Below are positions 1 to 4,921 of a DNA stretch of 7,866 nt, piece by piece. Below the pieces are notes generated by a model. It did not search any database and had not been told where the DNA came from. It saw nothing but the letters and a program-made list of their open reading frames with translations. The stretch's first letter is position 1. Each line of letters opens with the position of its first letter. Both the position numbers and the translations under genes were made by a program. This DNA is from Acidobacteriota bacterium (GTDB taxonomy: Bacteria; Acidobacteriota; Terriglobia; UBA7540), in assembly GCA_003165615.1 (NCBI GenBank), contig PLWR01000579.1:1-7866 (forward strand), given 5' to 3'.

Positions 1-1
1 A

Positions 2-352
2 AGCGAGGCCGGCAAACTCCGATACCGTATTCCCCAAGTCGGTGATAATCAGCAGGACCATCAAGACGAATGTGATTCGGAAGCCATACTCTTCGCGGAT
101 CAAGTCCGCCAGGCCCTTGCCGGTGACCACCCCCATGCGCCCCACCATTTCCTGCACGATAATCAAAGCGATGGTGATGGGGATCAGCGTCCAAAGCAGC
201 GAAAACCCGTATTTCGCACCTGCCACGGAATAGGTGTAGATGCCGCCCGCGTCGTTATCCACATTGGCGGTGATGATACCTGGGCCCAGGACCGACATGA
301 AGATCACCAGCTTTATACCAAGGTTTCGAAACCTTTTGATTTTCACCGCCAT
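2..352 (-). CDS. Nramp-family divalent metal transporter, N-terminal part (runs off window)
   Basis: Inner-membrane carrier of the SLC11/Nramp (LeuT-fold) family. The frame opens at an ATG at 352, preceded by GGGAG with a 5-nt gap, and 117 codons are visible. Residues 11-31 form TM1 with the family signature GPGIITAN; residues 49-73 (FSLLW...VQEMVGRMG) are TM2, followed by the VVTGKGLADLIREEYG loop typical of Nramps; TM3 starts near 93. The hallmark DPGN metal-binding turn in TM1 aligns with D34-A35-G36-G37, so the usual Asn ligand is Gly. In the family, Asp and Asn of this motif bind transition metals; a divergent prokaryotic clade (NRMT) with a rebuilt site carries Mg2+/Mn2+. Substrate here is inference. 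It lies 134 bp downstream of, and on the same strand as, a gene with MgtE sensor and CBS domains, so co-transcription is likely. The TM6 ligands lie outside the window. Family assignment is sure; Mg2+ versus Mn2+ is open. Confidence 0.87.
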   Translation of the reverse strand, partial: MAVKIKRFRNLGIKLVIFMSVLGPGIITANVDNDAGGIYTYSVAGAKYGFSLLWTLIPITIALIIVQEMVGRMGVVTGKGLADLIREEYGFRITFVLMVLLIITDLGNTVSEFAGLA

Positions 353-383
353 GGGCGCTCCCTAAATTAAGTGACATGTGATG

Positions 384-480
384 AGTGAAGAGTGACAAGG
401 GAGATTGCCGATTTTCGATTGTCGATGGACGATTGGACAAAATCGAAAATCGACAATCGGCAATTTCATCACTCGTCACT
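384..480. repeat. Imperfect inverted repeat (intergenic palindrome)
   Basis: Two 23-nt arms, 404-426 and 442-464, match as reverse complements at 21 of 23 positions (motif ATTGCCGATTnTCGATTnTC). The loop is 15 nt. Outer flanks continue the symmetry: AGTGAAGAGTGAC at 384-396 against the complement of 467-480 (AGTGACGAGTGATG). It fills the gap between the MgtE-like stop codon and the Nramp start, with no coding capacity of its own. The style is that of dispersed intergenic palindromes; its transcript would form a long hairpin between the two genes. Confidence 0.8.
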
Positions 481-486
481 GCCCTT

Positions 487-1728
487 CTACTTGCGGTTGA
501 TCACCTGCTCCAGGACGTCGTCAGCCGTGACCATGCCCAGCAGGTGGCCTTCCTCGTCAACGACGGGGAGGGTCATCAAATTGTACTTATGAAAGATGTC
601 CACCACCGACTTAACACTCTGCTGCGCCTGCACGGAAATCACTTCTTCCGTGGAAAGTTCCATAAGCAGCGAGTGGGCAGAGGCAAGCACCATCCGCCCG
701 AGGGCCACGGCCCCTTTCAGGACCGCTTCATTGTCGATCAAGTAGATTTGTTGAATGGATTCCACATGACCCTCAAAATTCCTCAAAGCCTCAATAGCCC
801 CTTCCACGGTAGCGGATTCATGTACGAAAACGTACTCCGTGGTCATCATCGACCCTGCGGTATTCTCCTCGAAGGCCAGGAGTTCTCTGACTTCCTCGGC
901 CCCTTCCTTCTCCATATCCGCCAGCACTTCCGCCGAAGTTTCCGGAGGAAGTTCGTTCAGGACGTCGGCCGCCTCATCGGGAGGCATCTCTTCCACAATG
1001 TCCGCCGCCTTCTCCGTGGAAATGCTCTCCAATAAATCTGCCTGCATTTTGGTGGGAATTTCGGAAAGCGCATGCGCCGCGGTCTCATCGTCCAACGATT
1101 CAAGGAGGGCTTTTTGCTCGTTGTGGCTCAGATCTTCCAGGATGTCGGCAATGTCCGCGGGATGCAGTTCCGCCAGCCGGTCATAGGAGATGCGCAGCTT
1201 CACCCGGCGCGCCGGATCGGATTCAATGAGATTAACAAATTCCCACTGAATGGTTCGGTTCGCAAGGGTGTTGGTGAGCATGCGGATTCTGTGCTTCGAC
1301 ATCGTGCCCTGAAGCAGGCGGCGCACCGCGGCGGCCAACCCGACGTTGACGGCGATGATGCGGAGTTCACTGTGGCCGTCGATGGGCTCGATGTCAAAAT
1401 CCACGTCGTTGACCCGCACCACTTTGCGGTTGTCCACGTCAATGATCTGCTGGTCGAGAACATCATGCTTGATCCGGATCAGGCCCTCATCGGGGGCATA
1501 ACAGCGAATTTCATCACGCGCCACATTGGTTTGTCCGGCGCGCACGGAGATGGATTGGACTTGCGTGTAGGCAATGCACTGCAGGCTCTTCTGGGGCGTG
1601 CGGATCAGATAAGAAGCCACCCGCGCGGCCTTGTGGCCAGGATCAACGCACAGGTCCTCCAGCTTCCCCAGGAATTCACCTTTCACGCCGTACATGGGAA
1701 GATTCTGCAACTCGGTGAAGTAGATCAT
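487..1728 (-). CDS. Soluble MgtE N-domain/CBS-domain protein with PRC-barrel-like N-terminus
   Basis: A 413-residue cytoplasmic protein resembling the regulatory half of the Mg2+ channel MgtE. Residues about 3-75 (GVKGEFLGKLEDLCVDPG) and 88-140 look like two PRC-barrel-type segments. Residues 184-288 are the MgtE N-terminal superhelix, with repeated LHPADIADILEDL, AADIVEEMPPDEAADVLNELP and EGAEEVRELL, leading into the MgtE junction motif ENTAGSMMTTEYV (288-300). CBS1 spans about 293-350 and CBS2 about 358-413 (LPVVDEEGHLLGMVTADDV). The protein ends where MgtE would start its transmembrane domain; no hydrophobic helix is present. In MgtE these domains bind Mg2+ and close the pore. Here the partner is probably the Nramp-like carrier encoded next. 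Start choice: GGAGG (1735-1739) sits 6 nt before the ATG at 1728, whereas it directly abuts the in-frame ATG at 1734; a longer reading to 1791 lacks support. The leader carries an M-box-like hairpin. Domain calls are firm; the PRC call and the partnership are inference. Confidence 0.9.
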   Translation of the reverse strand: MIYFTELQNLPMYGVKGEFLGKLEDLCVDPGHKAARVASYLIRTPQKSLQCIAYTQVQSISVRAGQTNVARDEIRCYAPDEGLIRIKHDVLDQQIIDVDNRKVVRVNDVDFDIEPIDGHSELRIIAVNVGLAAAVRRLLQGTMSKHRIRMLTNTLANRTIQWEFVNLIESDPARRVKLRISYDRLAELHPADIADILEDLSHNEQKALLESLDDETAAHALSEIPTKMQADLLESISTEKAADIVEEMPPDEAADVLNELPPETSAEVLADMEKEGAEEVRELLAFEENTAGSMMTTEYVFVHESATVEGAIEALRNFEGHVESIQQIYLIDNEAVLKGAVALGRMVLASAHSLLMELSTEEVISVQAQQSVKSVVDIFHKYNLMTLPVVDEEGHLLGMVTADDVLEQVINRK

Positions 1729-1734
1729 CGTCAT

Positions 1735-1888
1735 CCTCCCCCGCCAAGAACTGGACTGGCCTGGGCGGAACCCCGCGGCCCCTGCTTGCATGCCGTGAAT
1801 CCAACCGGAAGCGGTAACCTCGCCTCACGAGGTCAATTCCTCTAAATTGTTGTCGCGTCGCGCGTTCTAAGCCTTGAAACTACTTCGA
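1735..1888 (-). promoter_or_regulatory. 5' leader of MgtE-like gene with M-box-like box
   Basis: Leader of about 160 nt between the predicted start of transcription and the MgtE-like gene. Positions 1834-1813 (minus strand) read GACCTCG-TGAGG-CGAGGTTACC, a perfect CCTCG/CGAGG hairpin that recurs almost unchanged ahead of the porin gene. The M-box (ykoK) Mg2+ riboswitch starts with a similar string (CGUUAGGUGAGGCUCC). The rest of the M-box core is not clear in this copy. Close to the gene, CCGCC (complement of 1764-1768) can pair with GGCGG (complement of 1741-1745), right beside the ribosome-binding site, so control of translation is conceivable. The shared box is seen directly; riboswitch function is inferred. 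Confidence 0.45.
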
Positions 1889-1894
1889 CTTCTC

Positions 1895-1924
1895 TTAATA
1901 CGGGCGGCGTCATTGCTTTGTCAA
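1895..1924 (-). promoter_or_regulatory. Sigma-70-type promoter of the MgtE-like gene
   Basis: On the minus strand a perfect -35 TTGACA (1924-1919), an 18-nt spacer and a -10 TATTAA (1900-1895) are preceded by a T-run (TTTTTTC). Transcription would start near 1888. The layout, including the TTTTTC before the -35 and the spacer length, matches the promoter ahead of the porin gene. Confidence 0.65.
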
Positions 1925-2033
1925 GAAAAAACCGCCTTCCCTGCACAAAAAGCTGAGACGCGGCATTTCTCCATCGGGGACAGCGATCAGGGAACCTAAA
2001 ACTCAAAGTCCATCCGCATAGGCCTCGGCCCCA

Positions 2034-3440
2034 TCAGAACTCGGTGTGGAATCGCAGGGCGAAGAGATTGACAGGCCCGCGGGCGTGGTTATATGCCGGG
2101 TTTTGGGCAAACTGGTAATCCGGGGTCAACTGGAAGTGTTTCGCGATCTTCCAGTTGTAATACGCTTCGGCGAGGCGCTCCGAGCGATAATCGAGGGCTC
2201 CGTCGCCAACGGTAATTCCCAGACCACCCGCCGCAAGGTACTGCCGATGGACGGCGCTGATACCGTTGACGATCACGGCGAGGCCTACCGTGTCCTGTGG
2301 GCGGCCCCAGCGCGCTCCTTTCAGGGCAAGTCCCGCCGTGGCGGTGCGATCCACATCGGTAAATTCATACGTCTGGTTTTTGCCATCGCTCCAACCCAGG
2401 CGCGCGAAGGCCCCGAGATTCTTGCGGATTTCCTGCTCCAGATTGATGCCAAAGCCGTACTTGTATCGGTACGCCGCAGTGAGGTAGATATCCTCGTCCC
2501 GGCTCGGATTATCGAGGGTCGCCTGATAGCTTCCCATGTGCTCCCGCGCGTCGTAGGCAAGCAGGCGTAAAGCCCCCGCATGTCCTTTGGGCGAATATCG
2601 CCTTTCGACCTCCGCCACTGCGGACCAGGCATGGGCCAGGTTCCAGTCCATTCGCAATCCGTTCGCGAATTTCGACACCTGGAAGATGCCCAGCCGCCCG
2701 CTCCAGGCGCGGGTATTCAATTCGGCCGCGGCGCCATTGGTAAACCCCAGCGTGTCCGCCGGATAATCCCAAGCGCCATTGGCCACCAAGACCCAATTCA
2801 TGAATTGGGATCGGCCGTCGTTGGAGTAGGCGTTGGTGTCGAAGATGTCTTTGGCGCTAAGGTGGCCTACCGTAAACGTCAGGTTCCGAGCGTCCTTGGT
2901 ACCGCCCAATCCGTCATCGGCAGCTTCCTTTTCCCCACCGAAGCCGATCGTCTCGCGAATATAAGCGCGGCAGAGGTAGAAATCCGGGTATGTCTTGCCG
3001 ACTCGATATGCCTCGGCATTGGGAAACCCGGCGAGGCCGAGCGAGTTGTCCAGGCCATATCCTTGCCACATGAGGACGTCCCCAAAAAACTCTCCCCCGC
3101 GCCACAAACGTACGCCACTCGTCACGTCCACGGAGATTGTCTCTCGGACCGAGGCCCCGGTGGTAAGACTGTTCAAGCCAGTATATTCAGCAGGGAAAGA
3201 AGGATGGCCTTGACCAACCACCGTGGACTGGAAGTGCAGGTCCCAAGATTGGGGATCCGCCGGGGTCGAGCCGGTCGCGTTCTGGGGTTGGTCAGAGGGG
3301 GGACTTTCCTGCCCGCAAGCGTCGGGCGCGACCATCGCCACCAGAAGCAGCATCGCCATCAACCATCCGCACCGCGTCAGGCGCCACACCGTGCGCTTCC
3401 CGAATTTGGTTGTATAACGTGCAATCACACGACGATCCAT
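2034..3440 (-). CDS. OprB-like outer-membrane porin, possibly a Mn2+/Mg2+ channel
   Basis: A 468-residue outer-membrane beta-barrel of the carbohydrate-selective porin (OprB) family. The N-terminus has a basic stretch (1-27), a hydrophobic core LMAMLLLVAMVA (27-38) and a likely signal-peptidase site near ACG-QE (41-45). Family-like stretches are FTVGHLSAKDIFDTNAYSND (189-208), MNWVLVANGAWDYPADTLGF (214-233) and the C-terminal AYYNWKIAKHFQLTPDYQFA (426-445). The chain ends in Phe, the usual barrel-assembly signal. Members of this family that conduct Mn2+ (MnoP of Bradyrhizobium) are known. The shared promoter and leader box with the MgtE-like/Nramp genes make an ion role more likely than a sugar role; that is inference. 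ATG at 3440 directly follows an in-frame TGA and has no good Shine-Dalgarno; starting at Met28 or Met30 would leave almost no basic n-region, so 3440 is kept. The gene is expected to be controlled by the attenuator-like terminator just upstream. Confidence 0.85.
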   Translation of the reverse strand: MDRRVIARYTTKFGKRTVWRLTRCGWLMAMLLLVAMVAPDACGQESPPSDQPQNATGSTPADPQSWDLHFQSTVVGQGHPSFPAEYTGLNSLTTGASVRETISVDVTSGVRLWRGGEFFGDVLMWQGYGLDNSLGLAGFPNAEAYRVGKTYPDFYLCRAYIRETIGFGGEKEAADDGLGGTKDARNLTFTVGHLSAKDIFDTNAYSNDGRSQFMNWVLVANGAWDYPADTLGFTNGAAAELNTRAWSGRLGIFQVSKFANGLRMDWNLAHAWSAVAEVERRYSPKGHAGALRLLAYDAREHMGSYQATLDNPSRDEDIYLTAAYRYKYGFGINLEQEIRKNLGAFARLGWSDGKNQTYEFTDVDRTATAGLALKGARWGRPQDTVGLAVIVNGISAVHRQYLAAGGLGITVGDGALDYRSERLAEAYYNWKIAKHFQLTPDYQFAQNPAYNHARGPVNLFALRFHTEF

Positions 3441-3739
3441 TCACAAAAAATTGGCCTAAAACAAAAACGCCCCTCGGAGCAAAACTCCGCAGGGGGAATC
3501 AATGGAAGACCAGGTTATAGAAACCCGCTTTCTTAAACCTCCTGATGAGGGTCTTGGCTCCACGCAACGTAGTGTCCCGTATTGCGGAACAGCGGACAAA
3601 GCCTTGGGCCGGGCATGCCTGCTCCACCCGTTGGCCCGTCTCCGGGTTTTGCCGCTTGTGTTTGGTTGGTAACCTCGCCTAACGAGGTCGGACCTTTTCC
3701 CACTGCATCTAACCCGAATCTGACTGGAAAGATGCTGCT
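3441..3739 (-). promoter_or_regulatory. Long 5' leader of the porin gene, candidate M-box-like metal riboswitch
   Basis: About 300 nt of untranslated leader separate the promoter from the porin ATG. Positions 3689-3668 (minus strand) carry the box CCTCG-TTAGG-CGAGG followed by TTACC, differing by one loop base from the box in front of the MgtE-like gene. Further on, ACCCG (3647-3643) pairs with CGGGT (3630-3626) around GAGACGGGCCAA, then GGAGCAGG follows. The M-box core has the related order GAC-GCC-AA-UGGGU-CAACAG. Near the 3' end is an intrinsic terminator. Box, stem and terminator are visible; classification as an M-box is tentative, because the GCUCC and CUGCUGCC parts of the consensus are not well matched and no clear P1 closing stem was found. 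Confidence 0.5.
3456..3495 (-). terminator. Intrinsic terminator inside the porin leader (attenuator)
   Basis: On the minus strand, CCCCT-G-CGGAG, loop TTTTG, CTCCG-AGGGG form a 10-bp stem with a single bulged G (3495-3470), followed by CGTTTTTGTTTT. It ends 15 nt before the porin start codon, downstream of the porin promoter and upstream of the coding region. That position is expected of a transcription-attenuation expression platform, not of an end-of-gene terminator. Confidence 0.75.
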
Positions 3740-3745
3740 CCTTTG

Positions 3746-3775
3746 CATATAGCAACGCGGCATTTCCCCTGTCAA
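3746..3775 (-). promoter_or_regulatory. Sigma-70-type promoter of the porin gene
   Basis: Minus strand: TTTTTC, then a perfect -35 TTGACA (3775-3770), an 18-nt spacer and -10 TATATG (3751-3746); CTATAT one base earlier gives a 17-nt spacer. The spacer contains GAAATGCCGCGT (3766-3755), a 12-mer also found upstream of the MgtE-like gene at 1969-1958. Confidence 0.62.
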
Positions 3776-3789
3776 GAAAAATAACCAGC

Positions 3790-3924
3790 CGGTGCAAAAT
3801 AATAGGAATTTTTCACAAATTCCCTGCTCATACCCTGATTCCGCCGTGCAGTCTTCTTCCCGCATAACCCGGTTAGTATGGTCGCATCGTTCCGCCCCGA
3901 GGCAGATTTCAAGGAGATGAAATT
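3790..3924. other. Gene-free stretch
   Basis: AT-richer intergenic sequence between the porin promoter and a small plus-strand ORF. I see no convincing open frame, RNA gene or strong promoter in it on either strand. Confidence 0.4.
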
Positions 3925-4020
3925 ATGGTGAAGATCGCAATCAAGGTCCGAACCGTCGTCCGGTGTCACTCGTCAGTCCTCAGTAACAGCCTAAGGCCAG
4001 GCGCTTTTACTGATGACTGA
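3925..4020 (+). CDS. Possible small or remnant ORF, 31 codons
   Basis: ATG at 3925 is preceded by AAGGAG (3911-3916) with an 8-nt gap, a very good ribosome-binding site. The frame reads MVKIAIKVRTVVRCHSS and then passes into an inverted repeat (from 3962), which supplies its last codons and the TGA at 4018-4020. The first dozen codons plus the good Shine-Dalgarno suggest the 5' end of a former gene cut off by the repeat, or a real short peptide. No family is recognised. It is convergent with the DJ-1/PfpI gene. Confidence 0.25.
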   Translation: MVKIAIKVRTVVRCHSSVLSNSLRPGAFTDD

Positions 4021-4041
4021 AAACTGATCACTGACAACCTC
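3962..4041. repeat. Imperfect inverted repeat downstream of the DJ-1/PfpI gene
   Basis: Left arm TGTCACTCGTCAGTCCTCAG (from 3964) pairs imperfectly with the complement of the right arm (4005-4039; TGTCAGTGATCAGTTTTCAG), with a gap and a CTAAGGCC-containing loop. The string CACTCGTCA is shared with the palindrome at 384-480, so the two may be related dispersed elements. It sits only 7 bp past the stop of the DJ-1/PfpI gene and could act as its transcription end. Confidence 0.65.
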
Positions 4042-4047
4042 GTCGCC

Positions 4048-4599
4048 TTACGCCCCTGGGGTATGACGACTCACCGCTTGGGTCTTCAGTGCCTTGACGA
4101 TTTCTCTGCAAAAGGCCGGCAAATCCGTGGGCATGCGAGATGTGATGAGGTTTCCATCAACCACCACTTCCTCATCCACGTACTGGGCTCCGGCATGAAC
4201 CATATCGTCCTTGATGGCCCTGAAGCAGGTCACCTTGCGGCCACGCAGGGTGTCTGCTGAGCACAGAACCCATCCGGCGTGGCAAATGGCCGCGACGACT
4301 TTGCCAGCCTTGTCCATTTCCCGCACGAAGTTCAACATGCGCTGGTCCTGACGCAGGGTGTCAGGCGCCCAACCGCCGGGAATCACCACCGCGTCGAAAT
4401 CCCTGGCGTGAACGTCGACGATCGACTTATCCGCGACCACGGGGTAGCCCTTTTTGCTGGCATAGGTTTTCCCCGCTTCGGCCCCCACCACCACGGTTTC
4501 GGCTCCATCCTCGCGAAAGCGAAGCAGGGGATACCAAATTTCCATTTCCTGATAAAGATCCGCCGCCAATATGGCGATGCGTTTTCCTTGCAGGCTCAT
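4048..4599 (-). CDS. DJ-1/PfpI family protein (class I glutamine amidotransferase-like)
   Basis: A 183-residue protein of the PfpI/YhbO branch of the DJ-1 superfamily. The nucleophile elbow is AAICHAGWVL with Cys106-His107. The acidic partner lies in YQEMEIWYP (Glu18 or Glu20), and DAVVIPGGWAPD (69-80) and TSRMPTDLPAFCREIVKAL (153-171) are typical of PfpI. Length is usual for the family. Members are described as stress-linked proteases, glyoxalases or deglycases; the actual reaction cannot be told from sequence and the activity remains disputed in the family. Start: GGGAGG lies 6 nt before the ATG at 4599, and MSLQGKRIAIL starts directly at strand beta-1; an upstream in-frame extension to 4722 has low-complexity content and no support. 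It is transcribed away from hpnJ and stands alone, with no operon partner visible. A -10-like TATGAT lies at 4641-4636 without a good -35. Confidence 0.88.
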   Translation of the reverse strand: MSLQGKRIAILAADLYQEMEIWYPLLRFREDGAETVVVGAEAGKTYASKKGYPVVADKSIVDVHARDFDAVVIPGGWAPDTLRQDQRMLNFVREMDKAGKVVAAICHAGWVLCSADTLRGRKVTCFRAIKDDMVHAGAQYVDEEVVVDGNLITSRMPTDLPAFCREIVKALKTQAVSRHTPGA

Positions 4600-4921
4600 T
4601 TCACCCTCCCTGAACAATTTTGAGGTGATGATGGTATCATAGGAAGTTGGTGGGGAGCAGCTTGCCCTTCGGCCGGTGCTTGTGCCATTTGGAATGGGCA
4701 TCCCCTTCGAACCGCTCTTCATTCCCGCGAAGGCGGGAATGACTGCATTTGGGAGCAGCCGTGTCTAGCAAATGACACCCCTGTTCTGCGGCCGTCGATG
4801 TGCAAGGTACTCAGAGACTCTTTCCACCCTATCCTGATTCCAGCGTTTCGGGTAAAATGGGTAAGAATGTCCGACTGCTCATGGTCGGCCAATCAATTTC
4901 CTGGTCCATCGGAGGACTGTA
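4600..4921. other. Divergent intergenic region between DJ-1/PfpI and hpnJ
   Basis: This 322-bp stretch holds the upstream regions of two divergent genes. Weak -10-like boxes occur for each (minus TATGAT 4641-4636; plus TAAAAT 4853-4858) without matching -35 boxes. It also contains the hairpin at 4720-4741. No open frame or RNA gene is convincing. Confidence 0.4.
4720..4741. repeat. Perfect hairpin CATTCCCGC-GAAG-GCGGGAATG
   Basis: A 9-bp perfect stem with a 4-nt GAAG loop in the divergent intergenic region, followed by ACTGC and not by a T-run, so it is not an intrinsic terminator. The string CATTCCCGCGAA is one I know as a dispersed intergenic repeat in several bacterial groups. Confidence 0.6.

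Noticed and set aside
39..41. Lipoprotein signal in the porin (Cys42)
   Set aside because: These coordinates are residue numbers: the residues before the Cys (Pro-Asp-Ala) do not fit a lipobox, and the protein is a beta-barrel ending in Phe.
384..480. CRISPR array or tandem repeat
   Set aside because: Only two arms in inverted orientation, with no regular spacers.
1729..1791. N-terminal extension of the MgtE-like protein
   Set aside because: It would translate the leader up to a start lacking a ribosome-binding site, while GGAGG is ideally placed for the ATG at 1728.
1072..1845. 257-codon plus-strand open frame opposite the MgtE-like gene
   Set aside because: Antisense shadow that also crosses the leader and its hairpin box; no domain features.
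2580..3536. 318-codon plus-strand open frame across the porin gene and its leader
   Set aside because: Antisense shadow of the porin frame; the composition is rich in His, Arg and Pro and no family is recognised.
3456..3797. Minus-strand open frame of 113 codons over the porin promoter and leader
   Set aside because: It spans promoter, leader hairpins and terminator; no start signal and no protein-like pattern.
4600..4722. N-terminal extension of the DJ-1/PfpI protein
   Set aside because: The ATG at 4599 has a strong ribosome-binding site and the family fold starts just after it; the extension has no domain.
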